DNA of 64,000 nucleotides from Mauremys mutica (lineage: Eukaryota; Chordata; Testudines; Geoemydidae), in NCBI RefSeq assembly GCF_020497125.1, contig NC_059089.1, positions 27,301,282-27,365,281 of the forward strand. The letters are read 5' to 3'. Shown piece after piece: positions 31,000 through 43,600 of the stretch; the first letter of the stretch is position 1; each line of letters starts with the position of its first letter. The notes under the pieces are model-generated. The model did no database searches. It was not told the DNA's origin and saw only the letters and a list, made by a program, of their open reading frames with translations. The translations under genes were made by a program, and so were the position numbers.

Positions 31000-33477
31000 T
31001 TTAATATCACCTTCAAGTAGAGAGATGATCTCAGCATGAACTACAGCCTTTGGATTGATTTTTGTTAAGGATACTCTGAGTCTCCTTTGCAAGCTTAGAA
31101 AATGCTTTGTAAGTTGAGGTGTTCAGACATTAGCTGTTTAAACCTTTCTATATATAAAGATTATATATGACGGCTATTTATGGTTTATCTTCCTTTTGGA
31201 TGATAGGGTTTTGCTTGTCAAGTCGAACCATTGGTGAGGGAACTTGGGTAAGTAGTTGTTGGTGACTCATGCTCTTGAACCATCAGGGTTTCTTTTTAAA
31301 ATTCTGTGCCCAGTTAGGGAAGCTAATAAATATTATTTGGAAAGGATCCTGTGGTTTAGTGCTTGGTGTGGCTGGAAAGATCTTTAAAAGAGTATAAAGA
31401 GGAGAGTGATATGCCTGCAAATCATAAATCATACTCTAGTTCCCCGAGTGTGGGGGCAAGTAGCATTGTGAGATCAGGCTTCACTGAAGGTGCTAGAGCT
31501 GATAGGGAACAGGCAGGCATTCCATTTATTGTATTTAAGTACCCATCACCATAGTACTTGGGTGCTCTGTCTAACATATACAGGGTGATGGAGCTGGTCA
31601 TAATTCTTCCTGCCATACGAACACTCAAAAAGGGCTACATCTGATGGTGAGGAAATGAGTGGTCAGCTAAGGTAATTTTCTTTGTAAGAAATCAGGTGAG
31701 GTTAATGGCTGCTCAGTTTTCTTCTCTGTAATTGTGCTTACACAAATTATATTGTCCATGTTAATATGGTTTTCACAAATGATTCCTCAACATCTTAATT
31801 TAAATAAATAGAGGAAAAAGGGAAATTTCTTTTGAATAACTTGACCATTTTATCACATGTCAACGGCAGTATGCCTCATCTATCTAGGCGTTTAAATTGG
31901 ATAGTTAGGACATGTTAGCTAACAGGTGCAAAGACCACACCTTTAAATCCTAAACTAGACAAGTTGCATCTGATTAATATTGCAATATCTGATTATATCA
32001 TCATATAGTTACATATTTGGCAAACACTTCTTACCAACCTTCATTAAATTTCTAACATAATGAAAGGTTTTAAATACTATGATACTTTTTTGGTTTATTT
32101 AGCCATTAAAAAGCAAATAAGTTGTTCACTAAATACTTAGCTGCTGTTGTACTGTAATGGACTGTTCAGATTTCCTTTCCAGCTTGAGGTTTCTTCAGTT
32201 TGTTTTGTCACTTAGAGAATTTCTGGATCATGGCCTGCAAGTACATTCCTGTGAGTTGGGATGTTTGAGGAGACATTGTTGAATGAGTTCTACTATTGAA
32301 TAGCAATGCATTCTGTGCATGTTTATGTATGGGTGGTGCTAGTTATAAGTCTCTAGCAGAAAAGGCAAATTGAATAACTTAGAAGACAGAATCCTCTTTA
32401 TTTCACATAAAAGCAGGAATTTCTGTCAGTCATGGGGCTACTAGACCCAAATACTTACTTTAAACTGCAGCATAGCTTAGTATGTGTTCTGATAAATCTT
32501 ATTCACATGTACTCCTTTGCTCACTGAGCACTGACCTGACCATATAATATGTCAAAATGGGACTCCTTTTCCCCTTCTGCCTCCCTCTACCTCCTGTATG
32601 ATTGTCTGTGGGTCATCATGCTGGCCTCCACCATTAGAAATTAGAAGGGTAATCCTGAGGGTGTTCTCCCTCCCCCACCTTCCCTCACCCCAGTGTGGCA
32701 CTTTGGGGAGAGCTTTGCTGTTATTAGTGAAAATAGAGTAATGTTCAAGTTACCAGAGCTGAGGGCAGCTTTAATGTGTGTGGAACTGGCCAATATGATG
32801 TCACCGAACCCTGCAAGTGCATGTGAGAAATTTTGAAGATCACATTATCAACTTGAAGTGTTTTACAGTGATGAAGGATGGCCCAATAACTAGGGATGTT
32901 GCCTGGGGTTTGGGAGGTGGGGCTAGATTTAAAATTTGTATTAAAGCTAATGTTAAAAAATTATAGAATACATAGGTTCAGAAAAGAGTGTCTGTACATC
33001 TGGGTATAGTGTTTAGATTGTCCACAAATACAAAGTTTGTTTTTAAAGTCATATGATACATAAAGTACATAATCAGCAATAACCCAAACTGAGGTGAATA
33101 GATTTAACAATACAGTTTAGATATTAGAATCCGAGTACTTGGGTACATCCCTCATGAAAAGTTGTACAGAGATTTGGTTGTGGAAAGCAAAATATATCAA
33201 TGAGTGGAGATTGTCCCTCAGTAACTGAGAATTAGGTTGGTTGTCCATTTAGAAAATACAATCCAGGAAGAAAGTAGGGATCCATGAGGAAAATCAGGAT
33301 CAAAGATGGATACTATAGTTACAGTAAGTCATAAACTTACAATTATCACTGGTTCTTAAATTTTATCATGAAGTTTTTGATAACTTTTCAGTATTCAAAT
33401 TCTTTTTGTCTGTTGGAGTTTTAACAAATAGAAGCTATATATAATGTGAAATTCTTCATGTATTTTTCCTTTTGCAG
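31000..33477. other. GAPVD1 intron, no recognised feature
   Basis: Ordinary AT-rich intron leading to the first coding exon; no gene or clear repeat was recognised. Confidence 0.4.
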
Positions 33478-33693
33478 TGAGTACTGTGTAGTCCTCTCAC
33501 CCTCAAAGATGGTGAAGCTGGATATTCACACTCTGGCTCATCACCTCAAGCAGGAACGACTCTATGTAAACTCAGAAAAGCAACTCATTCAGAGATTAAA
33601 TACAGATGTATTGAAGACAGCTGAGAAACTGTACCACACAGCGTGGATTTCCAAGCAGCAAAGGATTAACTTGGACAGACTTATCATAACAAG
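33478..33693 (+). CDS. GAPVD1: GAPVD1 coding exon 1
   Basis: The exon starts after TTTGCAG, has 31 untranslated bases and then the ATG at 33509. It encodes residues 1-61 and two bases of codon 62, ending INLDRLIIT before GTGACA. The first coding exon is thus separate from the CpG-island exon. Confidence 0.93.
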
Positions 33694-33926
33694 GTGACAC
33701 ATGCTTTCTGGAAAATTGAACTCCTAAACTCTTGTGAATTCCTTTCATACTGTATATTGAGCACAACAGATGATTCTAAAGACAAAATTTTAATGGCTCT
33801 AAAACCATTCTAAAAAATTATTCTAAAACAGGAAGTCTGAGTTGTCTCAGATTTGCTCTTAAATATGATGTGACTACTGGTAGTTCACTCTACCTTTTTT
33901 TATTATTTTTATTTTTTTTGGCCTTC

Positions 33927-33970
<44 letters not shown>

Positions 33971-36900
33971 ATGTTGCATCTCTTCTGATTGGTAGTTCAT
34001 AGTAAGAAATTGTTTTTATTATTAAATGCTGGAATTTGTTATTGTAATGAAGCTCATACATTGACTAATGTTCACAGTTTTTTTTTTTTTTGAAACTTAC
34101 AATAAAGATTGTAGATGTTAACTGCTATCTTTTTTTTTTTTTTTAAAGGAAAAATTCTTGCGGTGTATTTTTTTTTTTTTTTTTTACTCTATTGTCTAGA
34201 GCAGCATTTTTCAAAGTTTGGGTCGCAACCCAGTACTAGGTCGCGGCATGTAAGGCTCTGGGTCGCTCTGGTCAGCACAGCTGAATGGGACGTTAAAAGT
34301 CCCGTCGGTGGTGCTGCTCAGCTAAGGCAGGCTAGTGCCTACCTGTTCCGACACAGCGCTGCGCCCTGGAAGCAGCCAGCCGCAGTTCTGGCTTCTAGGC
34401 GGGAGGGCCATGGGGCTCCGTGCGCTGCCCTCGCCCCAAGCACTGGCTCCAAACTCCCACTGGCTCCAAACTCCCACTGGCCAGTTAGCAGCCAATGGGG
34501 GGGGCACTGCCTGCGGGCGAGAGCCGCGCAGAGCCGCTTGTGCACCTCTGCCTAGGAGCTGGACCTGCTGCTGACTGCTTCAGGCGCAGCATGGTCTGTG
34601 GTGCCAGGACAGGCCGGAAGACTGCATCTGCACCCTGGCTGTGACGCTGACCGGGAGCCGCCAGAGGTAACTCCGTGCCCCAACTCGCGCCTCAATCTCC
34701 TGCCCCAGCCGTGAGCGTGCTCCTCCCAACCCAGAACCCCTTCCTGTACCCCAAGTCCTTCATCTCTGGCCCCACCCCAGAGCCTGCACCCCCCAGAGCC
34801 CGGCCCCCCTTCTGCACCCTGAGCCCCTGCCCCACCCCTGAGCTCCCCCCAAACCTGGAGCCCCTGCTGCACCCCAAAACCCTCATCCCTGGCCCCACCC
34901 CAGAGCCATAAATCCCAATCCCCTGCTCCAGCCCAGAGCTTCCTTCCACACTCCAAGCCCCTTATCCCCAGCTCCGTTGGGTCCCTGGCATCAACAGTTT
35001 TCTTCAGATGGGTCCCCAGAAAAAAGTTTGAAAACAACTGGTCTAGAGCTCCTGGTAATGGATTCAGAATGCTGCTGCTTTTAGATTTCATAATTTGTCT
35101 ATTAAAAATTAGGGCTGTCGATTAATCGCAGTTACTGCATGCAATTAACTCAAAACAAATTAACGTGTTATTTTTTTAAATGATCCTTAATCTTGCATCT
35201 CTGGAGATGGGATGTGGTGGTGGAGGGGAGGTAGGCACCGCCTGTGCCAGTGGGCAGAAGGCGGACAGGGAGAAGAGACTGCAGGCAGTTTGGGAGAGCT
35301 GGTTAAACACCTTCTGAGGGAGGAGGAGAGAAGAGCCCGGCCTTAGGGGGGTGCGAGGGAGGCTGCCCAGGGTGCTGTGCTGGAGGGGGTGAAGGGAAGA
35401 GGAGGGAAGTCGCTACATGCCTCTGGGAGAGGGATACCTGTGCTCCACTGCTGCTCCTGGCCAACCTGCTCCAGAGCGGGAGCCTGCCTCCTGTCTGCTG
35501 CGCAAAGTGGGGGTGAGGGGCTGATGTTGGGGTGTCCCCCTCTTCCTGCCCATATACCCAGTCGCCACTGAGCTGAGGTGGGGAATCAGGAGGAGCCTGT
35601 CTGCTGCTGGCTCAGGAGTGAGTGCTGCCAACAGCAGCTGCTGCTGGCTGAAAAAAGCATTCAAGCGTCTGAGTGCTCCGTTTAAAGGGACAGCGCTCCC
35701 CCAACACACACACACACACACACATATTTGTAATAAAAAATAATACAAAGTGAGCACCGTACATCTTGTATTCTGTATTGTAATTTAAATCAGTATATTT
35801 GAAAATGTAGAAAACATCCAAAAATATTTAAATAAATGGTATTCTATTATTGTTTAACACGCGTGTTCTCAAACTGGGGGTCGGGATCCCTCAGGGGGTC
35901 GCAAGGTTATTACATGGGGGGGTTGCAAGCTGTCAGCCTCCACCCCAAATGCCGCTTTGCCTTCAGCATTTATAATGGTGTTAAATATATTTAAAAGTGT
36001 TTTTAATTTATAAGGGGGTCGCACTCAGAGGCTTGCTATGTGAAAGGGGTCACCAATACAAAAGTTTGAGAACCACTGGTTTAACAGTATGATTAAAAAC
36101 AGTATGATTAATCACAATTAATTTTTTAATCGTTTGACAGTCTTGTTACAAATAATTGAAATTTTTCACTGTTTTTTCTCTGAAGTGCTGAAGCTTCTCC
36201 TGCTGAATGCTGCCAGCATGCCAAAGTCTTGGAGGACACACAGTTTGTTGATGGGTACAAGCAGTTGGGATTTCAAGAGACTGCTTATGGAGAATTCCTC
36301 AACAGGTTGAGAGAGAACCCTAGGCTTATTGCTTCCTCTCTGGTTGCTGGAGAGAAACTCAACCAGGACAACACACAAAGTGTTATTTACACAGTTTTTA
36401 CCTCCATCTATGGCAATTGCATTATGCAGGAAGATGAGAGCTACCTCCTTCAAGTTTTGCGTTACTTGATAGAATTTGAACTGAAGGAAAGTGACAATCC
36501 CAGACGACTTTTGAGGAGAGGCACGTGTGCATTCAGCATTTTATTCAAACTTTTTTCTGAAGGACTCTTTTCTGCAAAACTCTTCCTCACTGCAACATTG
36601 CATGAGCCAATCATGCAGCTGCTGGTGGAAGATGAAGACCACCTAGAAACAGATGCAAACAAATTGATTGAGAGGTTCTCTCCCGCACAACAGGAAAAAC
36701 TCTTTGGGGAGAAAGGCACAGAAAGGTTCAAACAAAAAGTCCAAGAAATGGTGGATTCCAATGAGGCTAAGTTAGTGGCTTTGGTGAACAAATTCATTGG
36801 TTATCTCAAGCAGAACACATACTGCTTTCCGCATAGCTTGAGATGGATTTTATCACAAATGTACAAAACACTCTCCTGTGTAGACCGGCTGGAGGTTGGG

Positions 36901-37648
36901 GAGGTGCGAGCAATGTGCACGGATCTTCTGCTTGCATGTTTCATTTGTCCTGCAGTTGTCAACCCAGAACAGTATGGAATAATTTCTGATGCCCCAATAA
37001 ACGAGGTGGCAAGATTTAATCTGATGCAGGTACCACTTCCTTTTTTATGTTACTCTAAACAAATGAGACCAGATAAGAATGGCCGTGCTGGGTCAGACCA
37101 ATGGTCCATCTAGCCCAGTATTTTGTCTTCCAACAGTGTCCAATGACAGAAGCTTCAGAGGGAATGAACAGGGCAATTTTGAATGATGTATCCTGTCATC
37201 CAGTCCCAGCTTCTAGCAGTTGGAGGTTTAGGTACACCAGAAGCATAGAGTTGTGGCCCTGACCATCTTGGCTAATAGCCATTGAGTGGCCATTAATTTA
37301 TCTCATTCTTTTTTTACGCCACCCAGCAGGCTATCAATTGCTGGGCAGTTCAGCTGTCCCTCCCGCCACTGCCGTGTGCTGCTCCTGCCCTCTGCCTTGG
37401 AGCTGCTCCCGGGAGCCTCCTGCTTGCTGTGCGGGGGGGGGGGGGGGGGAAGGGGAAGGGAGGAGGGGAAGAGGGGTGCTAATGTCAAGGTATCTGCCCG
37501 CTCCTGCCCCCCATCTCCACAGAGCAGGGGTGGACATGACAGGGCTCAGGACTGAGGGAGCTTGCTGGCAGCAGCTGCTGTCTCCACTTGCTGATCTACT
37601 TAAAAAGGTAAAGTACTTAGAGTGGGGTCAGCGTACTTAAAGGGGCAA

Positions 37649-37683
<35 letters not shown>

Positions 37684-40600
37684 GGTGTCATTTCTCCTCC
37701 CTCCATTCCTGCTGCATTGTAGAGTGTGAGAGGCTGCATTAACAATGTGTTAACCCTTAAGGGCTCAGCCGAGTGCTAGTTCATCATTTAGTAATAAGGC
37801 ATTCCCTGGGAAATATCCCACCCTCTGATTTCACCACCTCAACAAAGCAACATTTCCCTGGAACACCCCTCCCCCCCCAATTTACATTAATTATGGGGAA
37901 ACTGGATTTGCTTAACATCGTTTTGCTTAAAGAAGCATTTTTCAGGAACATAATTATGTTAAGTGGGGAGTTACTGTACTTTTAGCCTTCAGAGCATCCC
38001 ATGGCAATGAGTTCCATATGTTGACTGCGTGTTGTGTAAAGAAATACTTCCTTTTGTTTGTTTAAACCTGCCGCCTATTAATTTCATTACATGACCCCTA
38101 ATTCTTGTGTTCTGTGAAGGTGTAAATAAAACACTTCCCTGTTCACTTTCTCCGTGCCTTTCATAATTTTATAGACCTCTATCATATTCCCTCTTGGTTG
38201 TTTCTTTCCTAAATTGAACAATCTCTCCTCAAATATGGAAAATGTTGGCTACCCTAGTCATTTTGGTTGCCCTGCTCAGTACTTTTCACAATTCTAGTTT
38301 GTTTTTTGAGATGGGACGACTAGAACTGCACCTGGTATTCAAGGTGTGGGCGTACCATGGATTTATAGGATCTATTTTCTGTCTTATATTTCCTAGTTGT
38401 GTGGGTTTTTTTTGTTACTGGTGCTGCACACTGAATGGATGTTTTCAGAGAACTATTCATGATGACTCCAAGATCTTTAAGTGGTAACAGCTAATTTAGA
38501 CCCCATCATTTTAATGTATAGTTGGGATTATTTTTTCCTGTGTGCATTACATTTCACTTAGCAACATCAAGTTTCATCTGCTATTTTGTTGCCCAGGCAC
38601 CCAGTTTTGTGAGATCCCTTTGTAACTCTTCACAATTGGCTTTGGACTTAACTATCTTGAGTAATTTTATATCATCTTCAGATTTTGCAAAGCCACGATT
38701 CACCCCCTTTTCCACAGCATAGGTCCCAGTACAGACCCCTGGGGGACCATTTACTTCGCACTATTGTGAAAGCTGACCATTTTTTCCTACCCTTTGCTAT
38801 CTTTTAATGACTTACTGACCCATGAGAGAACCATTCCCTCTTATCCCGTAACTACTTAGTTTAAGAGCTTTTGGTGAGGGATATTATCAAAGGCTTTCTC
38901 GAAGTCCAAGTATGCTTATCAACTGGATCCCCCTTGTCCACATGCTTGTAGACCCCCTCTGAGAGTTCTAATAGAATGGTGAGACATGATTTCCCTTTAT
39001 AAAAGCATCCATGTGTCCAGGGCTTTGGAGCGGAGCCTGGAGCGGCTCCGGAGCAGTGGAGCTGCAGTTTTTTGCCTGGAGCTGGAGTGGAGCCGGAACA
39101 CAGCTCCAAAGCCCTGCATGTGTCTGATAATTCTGTTTTTTAATATAATTTCAAGCATTTTGCCTGATACTGAAGGTAGGCTTATTGGCATGTAATTGCC
39201 AGGATTGCCTCTGGAGCTTTTTTTAAAAATTGATATTACATTAGCTACCCTCCAGTCATCTGGTACAGAGGCTGATTTTAAGCAATGGGTTTATGTACCA
39301 CAGTTAGTAGTTCTGCAATTTCATATTGGACTTCCTTCAGAACTCTTTGATAAAATTAATAGTAATAAGTCACCAGGACCAGATAGTATTCATCTGTTTG
39401 TTCCAGCCTCCTCTATTGACACGTGAATCTGGGACCGTTTCTCAGATTTATTACCTGAAAAGAATGGCTTGTGTGTGGGGATCTCCCCCATATCCTCTAC
39501 AGTTAAGACAATGCAAAGAATTCATTAGCTTTGCTGCAACAGCCTTATCTTCCGAGTGCTCTTTTAGCACTTCAATCATACAGTGGCCCTACTGATTGTT
39601 TTGGCAGGCTTCCTACTTCTGATGTAGTTAACTTTTTTTGTTGTCAGTTTTTGTGTCTTGAGTTAGTTACTCTTCATATTCTTTTGTGGCCTGCTTTATA
39701 ATTGACTTGCCAGAGTCTATGCTCCTTTCTATTTTCCTCACTAGGATTTGACTTCCAATTTTTAAAGGATACCTTTTTTGCCTCATTTCTTTTTACTTCG
39801 CTATTTAGCTATGGTGGCATTTTTTTGTTATTACTGTTCTTTGTTTTTCAAATTCGGGGTATACATTTTGTTTGAGCCTCCTATTATGGTGTTTTTAAAT
39901 AGTCTCTCTGTAGTTTGCTGGTGTTTCACCCTTGTGACTGTTCCTTTTTAATTTCTGTTTAACTAACTTCCTCATTATTGTACAGTTCCCCTTTTTTAAA
40001 TTAAATTTGACTGTGGTGGGTTTCTTTGGCATTTTTTCCTCTACAGGGATGTTAAATGTAATTACATTATGGTCTCTACTATTGAGCAGTTCAACTATAT
40101 TTAACTGCTGTCTATATCCTATTCTCCACTTAGGACTAAATCAAGACTTGCCTCTCCCCTTCTAGGTGCCAGGACAAGCTACTCCTTGGTTTCTAGAAAT
40201 TTTTCTCTCCATTCCTTCCTGAGGTGACATGTACCATGTCAATATGAGAATAATTGAAATCTCCCATTTTTATTGCGTTTTCTGCCGTTATAGCCGCTGA
40301 GCATTTCACAATCATCATCACCATCCTGATCAGGTGGTTGGTAGTATATTCCTACAGCTATACACTTATTGTTCAATCATGGAATTTCTATCCAGAGAGA
40401 TTCTATGGGGCAGTGTTATTCATTTAAGATTTTTACTTTGACTCTGTGCTTTCTTTCACATACAGTGCCCCATCGGTATGACCTACTGTCATTTCTGTAT
40501 ATTTTGAATCCGGGTATTACCATGTCTCATTAGTTATCCTCCTTCCACTAAGTTTTTGTGATGCCTGTTATATCAATATCCTCATTTAATGCCAGGCATT

Positions 40601-43600
40601 GTAGTTCACCCATCTTCGTATTTAGATATCTAGCAGTTGTATATAAACACTTTGTATTTAAATGGGGCTCCTTTGCATTTGACTGTTCCTTACTAGCTCC
40701 TGTCTATATTTTACCAAATTCTTTCCTATTGTCTTTACTAGGGCATAGAGATCCCACTTTAATAAATTCATTCCTAAGGGATTTTTCTGCCTGAACTATG
40801 TTCAACTCCACACCTGACAGCTTTCCTCCAAACCTTAGTTTAAAAAATCCTCTACAGTCCTTTGCAACCTCTCCTCATATCTGAGATCTTCTAAGCATTT
40901 ATTGGGGCTATTGTTAAAGTATTTTTACTGGTTTTACTAGGGATAAGATGATGAAAACTGATGTAAAATATTTCTGCTATTATGATTCCTGAAGAGGCAA
41001 ATTTAAAGCTTGAATACCCATTTGTTTTAAAATGCTGAGTTTTTAAGACATTTATTGGTGTTTTTGATTGCCACTGTTGAAGTTGAGAAATATATAGCAG
41101 CCATCTAAACTCCCCATTAAAAGGCAATACACCTGCTTTTATAAGGGTGAGAGCTGTAAAGTACAAATATTTGTAAGACTGGTCTAGCAGCGCTTGTACA
41201 TTTTAATATCCTTCCACTTTTGCTAGCATATTTGTATTTTTTTTTTGCTAATCTGCGCTAACTGAAATAATAGAATTTCATACAACTCTAGGACTGGAAG
41301 GGACCTGTATTCCAGGCAGGACTAAGTCTTATCTAGACCATCCCTGACAGGTGTTTGTCTAACGTGCTCTTAAAAATCTCCAATGATGGAGATTCCACAA
41401 CATACCTAGGCAATTTATTCCAGTGCTTAACCACCCTGACAGCTAGGAAGTTTTCCTAATGTCTAACCTAAATAGCCCTTTCTGCATTTTAAGACCAATG
41501 CTTCTTGTCCTATTCAATCTCTCCTCACAGGTCATGTTTTCTAGACCTTTAAGCTTTTTTTGTTGTTCTTCTCTGGACTCTCTAGTTTGTCCACATCTTT
41601 CCCAAAATGTGGCACCCAGAACTGGACACAATACTCCAATTGAAGCTGTAACGGCGCAGAGTGGAGCGGAAGAATGACTTCTCACATATTGCTTACAACA
41701 CTCCTGCTAATACGTTCCGGAATATTATTTGCGCGCCCCCCACTTTTTTTGTTTTGTTTTTGTGGCACTCAACACTGTTGACTCATTTTGCTTGTGATCC
41801 ACTGTGACCCCCAGATCCTTTTCCACAGTACTCTTTCTTAGGCAGTCATTTCCCATTTTGTTGTATGCAACTGATAGTTCCTTCTAAGGGGAGTACTTTG
41901 CATTTGTCCTTATTGAACTTCATTTGATTTACTTCAGACAGTTTCTCCAATTTGTCCAGATCCTTTTGAATTTTAATCCTGTCCTCCAAAGCACTTGCAA
42001 CCCCTCCCAGCTTGGTATTGTCTGCAAACTTTATAAGTGTACTCTCTATGCCATTATCTAAATCATCGATGAAGATATTGAACAGAACTAGACCCAGAAC
42101 TGATCCCTGTGGGATCCCACTTGATATGCCCTTCCAGCTTGACTGTGAACCCCTGATGACTACCCTCCGGGAATGGTTTTCCAACCAGTTATGCGCCCAC
42201 GTTACAGTAGCTCCATCTAGGTTGTGTTTCCCTACTTTGTTTATGAGAAGGTCATGCGAGACAGTATCAGAAGCCTTACTTAAAGTCAAGATATACCACA
42301 TCACCTGCTTCCCCCCCCATCCACCAGGCTTGTTACCCTCTCAAAGAAAGCTATTAGGTTAGTTTGAGATTTGTTCTTGACAAATCCATGTTGACTGTTA
42401 CTTATCACCTTCTAAGTGTCTGCAAATTGATTGCTTGATTATTTGCTTAATTATCTTTCTGGGTACTGAAGTTAAGCTGACTGCTCTGTAGTTCCCCAGG
42501 TTGTCTTTATTCCCTCTTTTTAGCTTGGCACTATATTTGCCTTTTTCCAGTCCTCTGGAATCTCTCTCACCTTCCATGACTTTTCAAAGATAATCACTAA
42601 TGGCTCAGATATCCCTTCAGTCAGCTCCTTGAGTATTCTAAGATGTATTTCATTAGGCCCTGGTGACTTGAAGACATCTAACTTGTCCAAGTCATTTTTT
42701 AACTTGTTCTTTCCCTATTTTAGCCTCTGATCCTACCTAATCTTCACTGGCATTCACTACATTAGGTGTCCAATTGCTACTAAACTTTTTGGTGAAAACT
42801 GAAACAGTCATTTAGCGCTTTTGCTAAATGTCTGTCTCTTTTGTCCTCTGAATAGATGTACACCATGTTGCCTATTGGGCAACTACCCGCTGTTTTAACA
42901 CTTTAGAATATGCCTTCAGGTGACAGAATGTATTGTCTTTGTGCAAATGTTTTGGGAACTTAATATTCATTAGTGGTATTAAACAGCACCCATTTGACTA
43001 AAAAACTACCGCATGTTCCATGTACATGGGGCAAAACATGGCATCAGTGTATGTACGTGTAACTGGTATACTGACTGATGAAATTCATTTCAGTAAGTTT
43101 TGTAGAGCAGAGAGAGTGTTTTACTATGTCTGCACAGTGCATAGCAGGAGGGGGCCTTAATCCTGATTGGGTTCTTTAGATGCTGCTGTAAAACAAGGGA
43201 TCACTTATACACTTGCCGTATCATTTTTTGTATATTGTTATAGGACTCACAGTTTTATAAACCTCTTGGTGACAGGTTAAGGAGGGTTCTTTTTCAGGAT
43301 AAAGATGTTAAGCAGTGTACAAACTGAGTCAGAGGTTTGTGTTTTTTCCATGCTTGTCTAGCAAAATTTACATGGCCTTTAAAAATCTTCAGGTCTAAGA
43401 CCTCTAGGTTCAATCCTCATCCCTTCCATATTTGCTGTGAAGAATCAGAGCCTAATACTCCAGCATAGGCTTAAAAAATATGGAAAATAACGGCTTTGCA
43501 TGCAATATTCAAATAAATGGGTAGGAATTATTTTACAAATAATGAAATAATTTAAAATAAGGTACTATTATACATTGTTCATTGAATGAAAGAGGGAAAG

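Larger units (their letters stand above)
37064..40800 (-). mobile_element. CR1 LINE copy, split by a MITE
   Basis: Sequence starting 35 bases after GAPVD1 exon 2 (AGAATGGCCGTGCTGGGTCA) is the CR1 3' end on the minus strand. It stops at about 37316, resumes at 37979 (ATGGCAATGAGTTCCATATG) and continues through the 3' part of ORF2 and further CR1-like sequence to about 40800. A truncated mariner-type MITE (37317-37976) and a small hAT MITE (39018-39116) are inserted in it. The upstream limit is uncertain. Confidence 0.75.

Noticed and set aside
34552..35091. A 179-codon Gly/Leu-rich minus-strand frame
   Set aside because: It covers the GC-rich interior of the hAT element at 34202-35040 and runs out through its end; no known domain.
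37030..37113. Continuation of the RasGAP frame past exon 2
   Set aside because: The protein matches GAPVD1 only to LMQ at 37029, where a donor follows and exon 3 continues the known sequence; the extension enters CR1.
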